A DNA stretch of 64,000 nucleotides, taken from the NCBI GenBank assembly GCA_020724265.1, contig DYHH01000006.1, forward strand, positions 1 to 64,000, in the 5' to 3' direction. Every line of letters begins with the position of its first letter. Within the stretch, counting starts at the first letter, position 1. The DNA is from Melioribacter roseus. GTDB taxonomy: Bacteria > Bacteroidota > Ignavibacteria > Ignavibacteriales > Melioribacteraceae. Made by a program: the position numbers and the translations under genes. Shown piece after piece: positions 15,775-25,520 of this stretch. The notes beneath the pieces were generated by a model, which saw nothing but the letters and a program-made list of their open reading frames with translations, made no database searches and was not told the DNA's origin.

Positions 15775-17037
15775 ATGATAAAAGCTGTAACAGGTACAAA
15801 AGATATTCTTCCCGCAGATATTTCCAAATGGCGCTATCTCGAAGAATTAGTCCGCACTGAATTTTCAAAGTTTGGTTATAAAGAAATTAGGACTCCTATC
15901 TTTGAAGAAACTACACTTTTTGCAAGAGGTATAGGTGAAGAAACCGATATAGTTAGTAAAGAGATGTACACATTTATCGATAGAAGCGATACGAGTGTTA
16001 CTCTTAAACCGGAAATGACCGCTTGTGTTGTGAGAGCATTTCTCGAACATTCTTTAGGTAAACAACAAGTTCTTAACAAATTATTTTATATCTCCCCGAT
16101 GTTTCGTCAAGAAAGACCGCAAGCCGGAAGATTCAGACAGTTTCATCAATTCGGTGCTGAAGCAATTGGAAGTACCGATCCCGCTTTGGATGCTGAAATG
16201 ATAATTATGTCGTATGATATTCTTCGAAATCTTGGACTGAAAGAATTAACTATAAAAATAAACTCACTTGGTGTTCCGAAGTCAAGAGAAAAGTATAAAA
16301 AGATTTTACGCGAATATTTTTCGGATAAACTTGATCAGCTTTCCGATGAAAGCAAGAAGAGATTTGAAACAAATATTCTAAGAGTTCTTGACAGCAAAGA
16401 TGAACGTGATATCAAAGTAGTCGAAAATGCACCTATGCTTATTGATCATTTGGATGAAGAAAGTCTCGAACATTTTGAAAAAGTAAAACAGATTTTATTG
16501 GCTTCCGGAATATCCTTTGAAATTGAACCGAAGTTGGTAAGAGGTTTAGATTATTATACACATACTACATTTGAAGTAGTAAGCGGAAGTGTCGGTGCGC
16601 AGTCGGCATTACTCGGCGGCGGAAGATATGATAATCTAATTGAAGAACTTGGGGGGAAAGCGACACCCGGAGTCGGTTTTGCCGCCGGTATGGAAAGAAT
16701 TCTCCTTGCGTGTGAAAATGAAAATTGTTTGAATTTATCACCCGAATCCATCGATGCTTATTTTGTTTCACTTGATAAAGAAGTTTCTCAAAAAGTTTAT
16801 GAATTAGCTCTTCTTTTCAGAAGGAAAGGATTAACTATCGAATTGGATTATGCCGGAAGAAGTGTAAAAGCTCAAATGAGAGAAGCAAATAAAATGAATG
16901 CAAAGTATGTTGTATTTATTGGCGGTGAAGAATTTGAAAAAGATTTGATTAGATTAAAAAATATGGAAAACGGAAATGAAGAAACACTTCCGATAACCGG
17001 TATTGAACAAATTATGAATCTTATAAAAGGCAATTGA
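15775..17037 (+). CDS. hisS: Histidyl-tRNA synthetase
   Basis: This 420-residue class II synthetase charges tRNA-His. The class II and HisRS signatures are in place: VTLKPEMTACVVRA, motif 2 around FRQERPQAGRFRQFHQFG, the histidine-binding LVRGLDYYT and GGGRYDNL, and motif 3 GFAAGMERIL, followed by the anticodon-binding domain. Length is normal for a bacterial HisRS. It lies between the EIIA-like gene and a small unknown whose start overlaps its stop codon. Confidence 0.97.
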   Translation: MIKAVTGTKDILPADISKWRYLEELVRTEFSKFGYKEIRTPIFEETTLFARGIGEETDIVSKEMYTFIDRSDTSVTLKPEMTACVVRAFLEHSLGKQQVLNKLFYISPMFRQERPQAGRFRQFHQFGAEAIGSTDPALDAEMIIMSYDILRNLGLKELTIKINSLGVPKSREKYKKILREYFSDKLDQLSDESKKRFETNILRVLDSKDERDIKVVENAPMLIDHLDEESLEHFEKVKQILLASGISFEIEPKLVRGLDYYTHTTFEVVSGSVGAQSALLGGGRYDNLIEELGGKATPGVGFAAGMERILLACENENCLNLSPESIDAYFVSLDKEVSQKVYELALLFRRKGLTIELDYAGRSVKAQMREANKMNAKYVVFIGGEEFEKDLIRLKNMENGNEETLPITGIEQIMNLIKGN

Positions 17038-17546
17038 TGCCACTCAAAAAGCCGAAAGATATTCCCAAAATTCCTAAATCTCGGAAGAAAAAAATTGATA
17101 GTGCACTGAATGCTATTCCTGAAAAGAAACCCGATAAATTAGAATACTATTGCAAAACATTCTTCGGATTTGATGAGATTACAAAAAAACAATATTCCGT
17201 CTTTGCAATTGAAACCGTTGCCGAATTTACAAGTTTTGCATATGAAGTTTCTCTTGAAACCATAAAAGATAAAAGAGAAATTCTAATTATGTTAAAGGGA
17301 TTGAAAGCATTAACAAATAGAGCACCGCAAATTCAGCCGGCAAGAACGGAAATTCCTTTTGAGGATTTAATAGGTGATTATACGGTTAAAGTTGTTAAGC
17401 AAGACGGTGCAATCAATTGTGCTGATTATAATTTCAACATATTTACAAAAGAAATAAAACTTCTTAAAGAGTATAAACCGAAAAAGAAAAACAACAGACT
17501 CTTCTGCAAGTTTGAAGTCGCTGAAGATGAGTTTAGTTTTGGGTAA
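17037..17546 (+). CDS. Hypothetical protein coupled to hisS
   Basis: This 169-residue protein has a lysine/proline-rich start (PLKKPKDIPKIPKSRKKK) followed by a compact alpha/beta region and no export signal. I chose the ATG at 17037, which shares a base with the hisS stop (TGATG), over the upstream TTG. I do not recognise the family. The basic N-terminus could touch RNA, and the hisS coupling would fit that, but this is a guess. Confidence 0.6.
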   Translation: MPLKKPKDIPKIPKSRKKKIDSALNAIPEKKPDKLEYYCKTFFGFDEITKKQYSVFAIETVAEFTSFAYEVSLETIKDKREILIMLKGLKALTNRAPQIQPARTEIPFEDLIGDYTVKVVKQDGAINCADYNFNIFTKEIKLLKEYKPKKKNNRLFCKFEVAEDEFSFG

Positions 17547-17616
17547 TAGAGAAATATTACTTTGTTGCTTCTCGTACTAATCCATAAATTTTTTATGAAT
17601 ATTTATAGGATTGAAC

Positions 17617-17979
17617 ATGATGATCAATAAAAGAGATTTTTGGGATAAATCCTTAATTATTATCCAAGTACTATCATTAATCATTATACCTATTATTCTA
17701 TTTATTATTGGTCACAATATAGAAAAGGCATTAAGCGATAGGGAAGTTAAAGCAAAGTATATTGAAATTGCCGTGTCAGTACTGAATCAAACTCCAAATC
17801 AAAAAACAGAAGCGTTGCGAAATTGGGCTTTGGAAGTTTTACAGACCTACTCGGAAATTAAGTTGTCTGAGGATGCATTAGAAATATTGAAATCAACTTC
17901 ATTATCTCACTCCTACCTCACTGATGAATCTGGAAACTACATTGTCGATGAAAAAGGTAATAGAATAATAATTGAATAA
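17617..17979 (+). CDS. Small single-pass membrane protein, unknown
   Basis: A protein of about 120 residues with one N-terminal membrane helix (SLIIIQVLSLIIIPIILFIIG) and a soluble tail with helix-forming repeats (KYIEIAVSVLNQ...ALRNWALEVLQ), ending with the short repeated motif DESGNYIV/DEKGNRII. I chose the ATG at 17617 because an AGGA lies six bases before it; the TTG at 17611 is too close to that site. It has no recognised family. It precedes the rRNA methyltransferase gene by three bases, so the two are probably co-transcribed. Confidence 0.6.
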   Translation: MMINKRDFWDKSLIIIQVLSLIIIPIILFIIGHNIEKALSDREVKAKYIEIAVSVLNQTPNQKTEALRNWALEVLQTYSEIKLSEDALEILKSTSLSHSYLTDESGNYIVDEKGNRIIIE

Positions 17980-17982
17980 TAG

Positions 17983-18702
17983 ATGAAAAGAATCTACGGA
18001 AGAAAACCGGTTCTCGAAGCAATAAAATCCGGACAAGTAATTGAACAGATATTAATACCATTCGGTGCGAAGGGAAATTTCTTCAGTGAACTTAAGTCCG
18101 AAGCAAAAAAAAATAAAATTAAAATTGCAGAACTACCAACACATAAATTTCAACAGCTAGAAAAAGGGAATAATACACAAGGAGTAATTGCTAATATTCT
18201 CGAATTTAATTTCTCGTCCGTTGAAGAAATCATATCAGTATTAAAACAAAAACAATATCCATTAATACTATTACTAGATTCAATTCAAGATCCGCAGAAT
18301 CTCGGTGCGATTTTAAGAAGCGCAGAATGTTTTGGCGTTGACGGAGTTTTAATAACAACTCACCAAAGTGCACCCATAACAGAAACCGTTGAAAAAACTT
18401 CCGCCGGTGCCATAAACCATTTGAAAATTGCCAAGGTTACAAATCTAGTCCAAGAAATAAAATTTTTGAAAGACAATGGATTTTGGATTATTGGATCTAC
18501 ACTCTCCGATACATCGCAAGATTATACAACCATTGATTACAAAATGCCTGTCGCATTAATAATGGGTAACGAAGAAAAAGGGATTCGAGATCTTGTAGTA
18601 AAAAACTGTGACTTTCTTGTTCACATTCCGATGAAAGGCAAAATCCAATCACTTAATGTTTCGGTTGCTGCGGGGATTTTGTTAGCTGAGATTAGAAAAT
18701 GA
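17983..18702 (+). CDS. rlmB: TrmH-family (RlmB-type) rRNA 2'-O-methyltransferase
   Basis: This 239-residue SPOUT methyltransferase has the three family motifs: LLDSIQDPQNLGAILRSAE, ALIMGNEEKGI, and the C-terminal IQSLNVSVAAGILLAEI that builds the SAM-binding knot. The N-terminal 70 residues form the small substrate-binding domain (YGRKPVLEAI). The best match is RlmB, which methylates the ribose of G2251 in 23S rRNA; another TrmH-family target cannot be excluded. Its stop overlaps the ATG of the orphan sorting-domain fragment. Confidence 0.88.
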   Translation: MKRIYGRKPVLEAIKSGQVIEQILIPFGAKGNFFSELKSEAKKNKIKIAELPTHKFQQLEKGNNTQGVIANILEFNFSSVEEIISVLKQKQYPLILLLDSIQDPQNLGAILRSAECFGVDGVLITTHQSAPITETVEKTSAGAINHLKIAKVTNLVQEIKFLKDNGFWIIGSTLSDTSQDYTTIDYKMPVALIMGNEEKGIRDLVVKNCDFLVHIPMKGKIQSLNVSVAAGILLAEIRK

Positions 18703-18959
18703 TACAACTACTTCAACATTCAAACCAGTTTAATCCGACTACAAGCATCGAACACGAAATTGCCGAAATATGTTTAGTTACTTTGAAAATATTTGATGCA
18801 TTGGGGCGAGTGCTTAAAATATTTGTAAGTGAAATTCAATGTCCGGGTAAGTATAATGTCAATTTTGACGTAAAATCGAGCATTTCATCAGGACTTTATC
18901 CTTATCGATTAGAATGTGGTCTAAGTTCACAAACCCTTAAAATGCTGCTTTTGAAGTAA
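18699..18959 (+). pseudogene. Orphan type IX sorting-domain remnant
   Basis: This 86-residue ORF consists of almost nothing but a type IX C-terminal sorting domain: a degraded QNYPNPFNPTTSI (here SNQFNPTTSIEHEI), then LKIFDALGRVLK, SGLYPYRLE and the terminal LKMLLLK. There is no signal peptide and no cargo domain. Its ATG overlaps the stop of the rRNA methyltransferase gene (ATGA), so it may still be translated. The simplest reading is the tail of a deleted secreted-protein gene. A functional orphan domain is unlikely, since without a signal peptide it cannot reach the periplasm. Confidence 0.65.
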
Positions 18960-18978
18960 TATTTATACTGGAATTACC

Positions 18979-19007
18979 TTGATAATTCCTAATTTTAATG
19001 CTAAATT
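18979..19007 (+). promoter_or_regulatory. Possible promoter of the rimP-nusA-infB operon
   Basis: TTGATA (18979-18984) and TAAATT (19002-19007) are separated by 17 bases. Transcription would start near 19014, so the leader before rimP would be only about 35 bases, nearly all of it the hairpin at 19021-19048. Seen by eye only. Confidence 0.35.
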
Positions 19008-19020
19008 TAATATTCTTAAT

Positions 19021-19048
19021 TCGCCCCTTTGTGGGCGATTTTTGTTTT
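19021..19048 (+). terminator. Intrinsic terminator/attenuator directly before rimP
   Basis: TCGCCC (19021-19026) pairs with GGGCGA (19033-19038) around a six-base loop, followed by TTTTTGTTTT. The T-run ends at the base before the rimP ATG. It may simply end transcripts from the methyltransferase side, or act as an attenuator of the operon. Confidence 0.75.
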
Positions 19049-19501
19049 ATGAGTATTAATAAAAAACACATAGAATCCGAAATAAAGAAAATTGTTGAAT
19101 CCCTCGGGTTTTTCTTCATAGAATTAATAATTCGTGGCGATAAAAGACAATTAGTTTTTGAAATTTTTGTCGATAATGAAGCCGGTGTTACAACAGAAAA
19201 CTGTGCGGAAATAAGCCGGGTAATTCATGAATTTTTCGACACTGTTGATGATGAAATATCGAATTATCGACTTGATGTTTCTTCACCCGGTGTTGATCGT
19301 CCCCTTAAATTTTTAAAACAATACACAAAACATCTAAATAGAGATTTTTTAATTAAATACGAAGTTGATGAAGAAGTGAAACAACAAAAAGGCAAACTTA
19401 TTCAAATAATGGATGAAAATTTGCTGTTCCATTTCGGTAAAGAAGAAATATTAATTCCATTCAATAAAATAATAGAAGCAAAAGTACAAATTAGTTTTTG
19501 A
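19049..19501 (+). CDS. rimP: Ribosome maturation factor RimP
   Basis: A protein of about 150 residues, the usual RimP length, needed for 30S subunit maturation. The family pattern is clear: an early V-E-S-L-G-F-F-F-I-E-L start, the block TTENCAEISR, and SSPGVDRPLK before the C-terminal SH3-like domain. I chose the ATG at 19049. An upstream in-frame start at 18998 would translate straight through the terminator hairpin and add 17 residues unlike the family. No Shine-Dalgarno sequence precedes this ATG, since the terminator T-run fills that space. It is the first gene of the nusA-infB operon. Confidence 0.92.
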   Translation: MSINKKHIESEIKKIVESLGFFFIELIIRGDKRQLVFEIFVDNEAGVTTENCAEISRVIHEFFDTVDDEISNYRLDVSSPGVDRPLKFLKQYTKHLNRDFLIKYEVDEEVKQQKGKLIQIMDENLLFHFGKEEILIPFNKIIEAKVQISF

Positions 19502-19520
19502 TCACGGAGGCAGATAAAAA

Positions 19521-20768
19521 ATGAATACTGAGATAGTTGAATCCTTTGCCGCGATGGCAAGAGAAAAAAGTGTAGATAGAGATGTTCTTGCCGGCATCAT
19601 TGAAGAAATTTTTGGGCTGCTTGTTAAGAAAAAATTCGGGCCCGATGCAAATTATGACGTGGTTGTTAATATGGATAAGGGAGATATAGAAATTTTTCTT
19701 GAAAGAACTATTGTTGACGAAGTTGAAGATCCGAATCTGGAGATTAGTATAGATGAAGTTAACGAAAAAGGAAATGAAGACGATTTAGAAGCCGGTGATG
19801 ATTATGTAGAGAAAATTCCTCTTGCAGCATTTGGAAGAAGGTTAATCAACTTAGCAAGACAAAGTTTGAATCAAAGAATTCGCGAAATTGAAAAAGAATT
19901 GATTCATAACGAATACAGCGAAATGATTGGCGATATTGTTGTTGGCGATATTTACCAAGTAAGACGAAATGATGTTCTTGTTAATCATAATAAAAATGAA
20001 CTTTTACTCCCGCGCTATGAACAAATACCGAGAGAAAAATACCGCAAAGGTGATACAATACGTGCCGTGATCAAAGAAGTTAAGAAAACTCCGAACGGAC
20101 CTGTAATTATTGTTTCAAGAGCAGACAATACTTTCTTGAGAAGATTATTTGAAATTGAAATTCCGGAAATATATGACGGAGTTATTGAGATAAAGGGAAT
20201 CGCACGTGAACCCGGTGAAAGAGCTAAAGTTGCGGTTGAATCTCAAGATCAAAGAATTGATGCCGTTGGTGCTTGTGTTGGTATGAAAGGAGTTCGTATT
20301 CATGCAATCGTTCGTGAATTAAACAACGAAAATATTGACGTAATCAATTATTCCGATGATCCGGTAATTTATATTCAACGAGCACTTTCACCTGCAAAAC
20401 TCAAATCAATTGAATTGGATGAAGAAGAAAATAAATGCGTTGTTACCGCAGATAGCGACCAAGTTTCTCTTATTGTTGGACGCAGTGGTGTAAATATAAG
20501 ACTCGCAATGAAATTAACAGGTTATGATATAGAAGTAATTAGAGAAGAAAAACCGTTTGAAGAATATGAAGGTGATATTGAACTTGTTGAACTTCGTGAA
20601 GAATTAGGGGATACGGTTGTTGACCTATTAATTAACAATAGATATGATACGGCGGTAGAAGTTCTTACAGCCGGAGCCGATAAGCTAAAAGAAATTAAGG
20701 GTATTACCGAAGAAACAGCAAATGCAATTTTAGAAATACTTAAAAATCAATTTGAAGAAGAAGAATAA
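19521..20768 (+). CDS. nusA: Transcription termination/antitermination factor NusA
   Basis: This 415-residue protein binds RNA polymerase and nascent RNA and promotes pausing, termination or antitermination. Domains in order are the N-terminal polymerase-binding domain (to about 130), an S1 domain (VGDIYQVRRND...), two KH domains (VGMKGVRIHAIVRELN and VGRSGVNIRLAMKLTG) and a short C-terminal helix-hairpin-helix unit (LKEIKGITEETANAILE). It has an acidic loop (about 74-95) within the N-terminal domain. A CGGAGG site precedes the ATG. The order rimP-nusA-infB is the conserved bacterial one. Confidence 0.97.
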   Translation: MNTEIVESFAAMAREKSVDRDVLAGIIEEIFGLLVKKKFGPDANYDVVVNMDKGDIEIFLERTIVDEVEDPNLEISIDEVNEKGNEDDLEAGDDYVEKIPLAAFGRRLINLARQSLNQRIREIEKELIHNEYSEMIGDIVVGDIYQVRRNDVLVNHNKNELLLPRYEQIPREKYRKGDTIRAVIKEVKKTPNGPVIIVSRADNTFLRRLFEIEIPEIYDGVIEIKGIAREPGERAKVAVESQDQRIDAVGACVGMKGVRIHAIVRELNNENIDVINYSDDPVIYIQRALSPAKLKSIELDEEENKCVVTADSDQVSLIVGRSGVNIRLAMKLTGYDIEVIREEKPFEEYEGDIELVELREELGDTVVDLLINNRYDTAVEVLTAGADKLKEIKGITEETANAILEILKNQFEEEE

Positions 20769-20802
20769 TTAGTCAATTGGACTAATTCCCGGGTGATCTT
20801 TT

Positions 20803-23460
20803 ATGGCAGAAAAAACTAAGAAACTTAGAATTTACAAATTTGCTTCAGAGTATAATTTAGCAACCGATACGATTGTTGAATTTCTAAAACAGAAGGGATA
20901 TGATGTAAAATCTCATATGTCGCTTCTTACCGATGAAATGATCAGCGATATAAACGATAAATTCCGTAAGGATATTGAATCTGCTGAGAAACATTATAGA
21001 AAAATTTCCGAGTTTCAGAAAAAACGCGGCGAACGTGTTGATGAAAAACAAACTCCAGCCGAAGCTGAACTAAGTGCTAAAGAAAAAACTGAAGATGTTG
21101 AAGCAGAATCAATTAAAGAGGAAGCCACAAAAGAAGAATCTAAAGTTAAAGAATCTGCCGAAGAAGTAATAGAAGTTGAAGAACTTCCAGCATCCGAAGA
21201 AGTTAAAGAAACAGTTCCCGAACCATTTCAAACTGATTCTGAAAAAGAACTCGTAAAAAAGAAAAAGGGTCTAACTGTTGTTGGTAAAATTGAATTAGAA
21301 GATAAGCGCAAAAAGAAAAAGACCGGGAAAAAAGAGAAAGTTGAAGAACCTAAACCAAAACCTGAACCTGTTGAGCAAGTAAAAGAAGAAAAGAAACCTG
21401 AGAAACCAAAAACTCCTGAAGAAATTGCAGGCGAAGAAAAACAAGCCGGTAAACGAAAAAAGAAAAAGTTAAAAGCTAAAAAACGTGAAATTGAAGATGA
21501 ATCTGATGTAGCAAAAAAAGGTAAGAAAAAGAAAAAAGCAAAAAAATTTGATGTTGATGTGGAGGAAGTTGAAGCTGCTATAAAAAGAACTCTCCTTAGT
21601 ATGGATGAAACAGTCGGCGCTTCTCGTGCTAGTTTCAAAAAGAAAAAGAAAAAAGAAAGAGAAGAAGAAGAAGTAAAAAGACTGGAACAACAAGAAATTG
21701 AAAAATCAATTCTTCATGTAACTGAGTACATTTCGGTAAGTGAACTTGCTAATTTAATGAAGGTTCAGGTCAGCGATGTAATCCAAAAATGTATTGAAAT
21801 GGGATTGATGGTTTCTATAAATCAAAGACTTGATGAGGAAACTATTACTCTAGTAGCCGATGAGTTTGATTTTAGCGTTAAGTTCGAAGATGAATATAAA
21901 GCAGAGCATATTGAAGAGGAAGATGACCCGGAAGATTCTTTAGAATTCAGACCGCCTGTAGTTACAATTATGGGACATGTTGACCACGGAAAAACCTCTT
22001 TGCTTGACCACATTAGAAAATCCAATGTTGTTGCCGGAGAATCCGGTGGTATCACTCAGCATATAGGTGCTTATAGAGTGCAATTAGATGATGGAAGATA
22101 TATCAGCTTTCTTGATACACCCGGTCATGAAGCATTTACTGCTATGCGTGCACGAGGTGCAAAAGTTACTGATATAGTTGTTCTTATTGTTGCTGCTGAT
22201 GATGCAGTAATGCCCCAGACAGTTGAAGCAATTAACCATGCGCAAGCTGCCGGAGTACCGATTGTAATTGCAATTAACAAAATTGATAAGCCCGGTGCTA
22301 ATCCCGATAAGATAAAACAGCAATTAGCCGATAGAAATATTTTAGTTGAAGACTGGGGAGGAAAGTATCAATGTGTTCAAATTTCAGCAAAATCAGGCAT
22401 TAATATTGATGAACTTTTAGAGAAAATTCTTCTTGAAGCCGAAGTGCTTGAATTAAAAGCGAATCCAAACAGGAAAGCACGCGGAACGGTTATAGAATCT
22501 CAGCTTGATAAAGGAAGAGGAGTTACCGCTACGGTTCTAATACAAAAAGGAACTATGAAAATCGGTGATCCTTTTGTTGCAGGTAATACTTATGGTCGTG
22601 TTCGTGCCATGTTTGATGAAAGAAATAATAAAATTACTGAAGCCTCTCCTTCAACCCCTGCTCTGGTTCTTGGATTTGACAGTGCGCCGCAAGCCGGTGA
22701 TATATTCGCTGTTGTAAATAGTGAGCGCGATGCAAGAGAAATCGGTTTAAAGAGACAACAGCTTAAACGCGAACAAAGCCATAGACAAATTAAACATCTT
22801 ACACTTGATGAAATTGCTAATCAAATTAGTCAAGGTGGATTTAAGGAGCTTCCTATAGTTGTTAAAGGTGATGTTGACGGTTCGGTTGAAGCTTTAGCTG
22901 ATTCGTTAATGAAACTTTCAAACAAGGAAGTTGCGGTAAGTGTTATTCATAAAGGAGTAGGTGCAATATCTGAAGGCGACGTCTTGCTTGCTGCCGCATC
23001 TAACGCAATTATTGTTGGTTTTCACGTTAGACCGCACATAGCCGCAAGAAAACTTGCTGAACAAGAAAAAGTTGATATAAGATTATACAACGTGATATAT
23101 GATGCAATTAACGAAGTTAAATCCGCACTCGAAGGTATGCTCTCACCGGTTATTTCCGAAGAAAATGTTGCAACCATTGAAGTGAGAGAAATCTTTAAAG
23201 TACCTAAAGTTGGAACAATCGCAGGTTGCTATGTTCAGGACGGGAAGATTACTCGTAATAATAAAATTAGATTGTTCCGTGACGGTGTTGTTATTTACAC
23301 CGGTGAACTTGCTTCGTTAAAAAGATTCAAAGACGATGTTAAAGAGGTTGACGCAGGCTATGAATGCGGATTAAACATAGCAAACTTTAATGACATTAAG
23401 GTTGGCGATATAATTGAAGGTTACAAATTTATAGAGACTAAGAAGAAACTTGAATCATAA
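20803..23460 (+). CDS. infB: Translation initiation factor IF-2
   Basis: This 885-residue GTPase brings initiator tRNA to the 30S subunit. Residues 1-60 form the small IF2-N domain ([19 protein letters not shown]). Residues 75-310 are a low-complexity lysine/glutamate-rich linker, typical and variable in this family. A second IF2-N module follows ([17 protein letters not shown]). The G domain has G1 GHVDHGKT (391-398), G3 DTPGHE and G4 NKID, and the C-terminal part holds the tRNA-binding domain. The lysine-rich stretch produces several spurious ORFs on the other strand. Confidence 0.98.
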   Translation: MAEKTKKLRIYKFASEYNLATDTIVEFLKQKGYDVKSHMSLLTDEMISDINDKFRKDIESAEKHYRKISEFQKKRGERVDEKQTPAEAELSAKEKTEDVEAESIKEEATKEESKVKESAEEVIEVEELPASEEVKETVPEPFQTDSEKELVKKKKGLTVVGKIELEDKRKKKKTGKKEKVEEPKPKPEPVEQVKEEKKPEKPKTPEEIAGEEKQAGKRKKKKLKAKKREIEDESDVAKKGKKKKKAKKFDVDVEEVEAAIKRTLLSMDETVGASRASFKKKKKKEREEEEVKRLEQQEIEKSILHVTEYISVSELANLMKVQVSDVIQKCIEMGLMVSINQRLDEETITLVADEFDFSVKFEDEYKAEHIEEEDDPEDSLEFRPPVVTIMGHVDHGKTSLLDHIRKSNVVAGESGGITQHIGAYRVQLDDGRYISFLDTPGHEAFTAMRARGAKVTDIVVLIVAADDAVMPQTVEAINHAQAAGVPIVIAINKIDKPGANPDKIKQQLADRNILVEDWGGKYQCVQISAKSGINIDELLEKILLEAEVLELKANPNRKARGTVIESQLDKGRGVTATVLIQKGTMKIGDPFVAGNTYGRVRAMFDERNNKITEASPSTPALVLGFDSAPQAGDIFAVVNSERDAREIGLKRQQLKREQSHRQIKHLTLDEIANQISQGGFKELPIVVKGDVDGSVEALADSLMKLSNKEVAVSVIHKGVGAISEGDVLLAAASNAIIVGFHVRPHIAARKLAEQEKVDIRLYNVIYDAINEVKSALEGMLSPVISEENVATIEVREIFKVPKVGTIAGCYVQDGKITRNNKIRLFRDGVVIYTGELASLKRFKDDVKEVDAGYECGLNIANFNDIKVGDIIEGYKFIETKKKLES

Positions 23461-23816
23461 TGTCCATAAGAAAAGAAAAAATTGAGCATCTAATTAAAGA
23501 AGAACTGAGTTTGATTTTTCTTCATAAACTTCAAGACCCCCAATTTGGTTTGGTAACAATTACTAATGTTGCGGTCTCGCCGGATATTAGAGTCGCAAAA
23601 GTTTATATCTCGGTTTTCGAGAAAGAGAACAGAGAAGCAATTCTTGAAAAAGTTACTGAGTTGAAAGGGTTTATTAGAGGACAGCTTGCTCAAAAAATTA
23701 AATTACGTCATACGCCGGAACTTAATTTTTTTATTGACGATACATTAGACTACGTTGAAAAGATGGAAGATTTATTCAAAAAATTGCACGATGATGATAA
23801 GCAAAGCGACGAATGA
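23460..23816 (+). CDS. rbfA: Ribosome-binding factor A
   Basis: This 118-residue KH-like protein helps mature the 30S subunit and 16S rRNA 5' end. Family features are IRKEKIEHLIKEELSLIF at the start, VTITNVAVSPDIRVAKVYISVF in the middle, and the ending LRHTPELNFFIDDTLDY. Its ATG shares one base with the infB stop (TAATG), so it is translationally coupled to infB. The length is normal. Confidence 0.97.
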   Translation: MSIRKEKIEHLIKEELSLIFLHKLQDPQFGLVTITNVAVSPDIRVAKVYISVFEKENREAILEKVTELKGFIRGQLAQKIKLRHTPELNFFIDDTLDYVEKMEDLFKKLHDDDKQSDE

Positions 23817-24507
23817 TTTATCGACTTTTGATTTTACCAACGGTGAAGTAATACTTATTGATAAAGATGAAGGAATTAGTTCTTTTAGTATTGTACACAA
23901 ACTGAGAAAAATTACCGGGATAAAGAAAATAGGTCATGCCGGAACCTTAGACCCAAAAGCTACCGGGTTACTTATTCTTTGTACGGGTAAGAAGACTAAA
24001 GAGATAAGCAAATTTCAGGATCTAAAGAAAGTTTACTCCGGAATTATTTCACTTGGAAAAACTTCGCCGTCTATGGATTTGGAAACGGAATTATCCGAAG
24101 TGAAGCAAACTGATTTTGTAAATCTTGAAATCTTGAACGAAACCCGTAATTTATTTCTCGGAAAAATTCTGCAGCTTCCGCCAATGTATTCTGCATTGAA
24201 GCATAAAGGTAAAGCACTTTATAAATATGCTCGCAAAGGAATAGAAGTAGAACGCAATCCGCGGGAAGTTGATATTTTTGATTTTACTATTGAAAAATAT
24301 ATTGAACCGGATGTTTACTTTAGAATAACTTGCTCCAAAGGGACATATATAAGAGTTATTGCTGATGATTTTGGGAAAAAATTAGGAACCGGTGGTTATC
24401 TGAAAAAATTAAGAAGAGAAGCAATCGGGCAGTTTGATGTTGAATCTGCATTTACAATTAAAGAATTTGAAAAAGTTTTTAATTCTATTTCGGTTGACGA
24501 GGAATGA
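23791..24507 (+). CDS. truB: tRNA pseudouridine(55) synthase
   Basis: This enzyme of about 238 residues makes pseudouridine 55 in the T loop of tRNAs. The catalytic aspartate is in HAGTLDPKATGLL. Other family blocks are LQLPPMYSALKHKGKALYKYAR and CSKGTYIRVIADDFG. I chose the ATG at 23791 (or the next codon at 23794) because the longer form starting at 23755 would add 12 residues not usual for TruB. The start lies inside the end of rbfA, an overlap of 26 bases, which implies coupling. Confidence 0.96.
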   Translation: MMISKATNDLSTFDFTNGEVILIDKDEGISSFSIVHKLRKITGIKKIGHAGTLDPKATGLLILCTGKKTKEISKFQDLKKVYSGIISLGKTSPSMDLETELSEVKQTDFVNLEILNETRNLFLGKILQLPPMYSALKHKGKALYKYARKGIEVERNPREVDIFDFTIEKYIEPDVYFRITCSKGTYIRVIADDFGKKLGTGGYLKKLRREAIGQFDVESAFTIKEFEKVFNSISVDEE

Positions 24508-25445
24508 AAATTCTTTCTGATAAAAATGATAAACAAAAATTAAAAAACACTTGCGTTACTATCGGTACTTTTGACGGACTTCATATTGGTCATCAAAATA
24601 TTTTAAGTGTTCTTTCAAATATTGCAAAGCAAAAGAACTTACAAAGCACCGTTGTTTCTTTTGATCCGCATCCGAGAAAAGTAATTGCGAAAAACGATGA
24701 TATAAAAATTCTTACTACGCTTGATGAGAAACAAGAAATTTTAAAACAACTCGGTACAGAAAATTTTTATCTAATTAACTTCACGGAGAAATTTTCGGAG
24801 CAGACTTCTGAAGAATTTGTTAAGAATTTCATAGTTGATAGATTTGATGCAAAACATGTTGTAGTTGGGCACGATCATAAATTCGGAAAAGACAGAGGTG
24901 GTAATGCCGATGCACTCCGTAAGCTTGGCGAAAAATATGGTTTTGATGTTACATCAGTCGATGCGGTTAAACTAAACAACGAAATTGTAAGCAGTACAAT
25001 TATCAGGCAAGCTTTGATAGAGGGTGATATCGAACGGGCAAATACTTTTCTTGGTAGAAGTTATACAATGCAGGGTGAGGTGGTTGCCGGGGCAAAAAGA
25101 GGAAGAATTCTTGGGTTTCCAACTGCAAATTTGGGAATGAGAAATTCCGATAAACTTATTCCTCAAACCGGTGTTTATGCAGTCGGTTGTGATTTGAACG
25201 GCGAAGACCTTCATGGTGTTATGAATATTGGTTATCGACCTACATTTGCAGATACTACGGAGCTTGTACCGGAAGTACATCTGTTTAATTTTAATAGAAT
25301 TATTTATGGTGAAATTCTAAAAATAAATTTTATCAAGAAAATTCGACATGAAAAAAAGTTTGCGTCTAAAGATGAATTGATTTCACAAATTGAATTAGAT
25401 AAAAAGGCAGCAGCAAAAATTTTAGCTGTAGAAATAACTAATTGA
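24504..25445 (+). CDS. ribF: Riboflavin kinase / FAD synthetase
   Basis: This 313-residue bifunctional enzyme turns riboflavin into FMN and then FAD. The N-terminal nucleotidyltransferase has GTFDGLHIGHQ (with the HxGH motif) and the later SSTIIRQAL segment. The C-terminal kinase has GAKRGRILGFPTANLGM. Length and order are normal. Its ATG overlaps the truB stop by four bases (ATGA). Its place between truB and rpsO is common in bacteria. Confidence 0.97.
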   Translation: MKILSDKNDKQKLKNTCVTIGTFDGLHIGHQNILSVLSNIAKQKNLQSTVVSFDPHPRKVIAKNDDIKILTTLDEKQEILKQLGTENFYLINFTEKFSEQTSEEFVKNFIVDRFDAKHVVVGHDHKFGKDRGGNADALRKLGEKYGFDVTSVDAVKLNNEIVSSTIIRQALIEGDIERANTFLGRSYTMQGEVVAGAKRGRILGFPTANLGMRNSDKLIPQTGVYAVGCDLNGEDLHGVMNIGYRPTFADTTELVPEVHLFNFNRIIYGEILKINFIKKIRHEKKFASKDELISQIELDKKAAAKILAVEITN

Positions 25446-25520
25446 TCCTGGTTATGAATGAGGAAAAATCGATTTCAAAATACTGGGATTACATTATTAA
25501 TTAATTTATAGGAGTTACAA

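Noticed and set aside
18998-19048. Longer N-terminus for RimP from an upstream TTG
   Set aside because: It would translate a terminator hairpin and add 17 residues not seen in RimP; the ATG at 19049 gives the normal 150-residue length.
21228-21693. Two - strand ORFs rich in Phe/Ser inside infB
   Set aside because: They are the reverse reading of the Lys/Glu-rich IF-2 linker; low-complexity DNA keeps both strands open.
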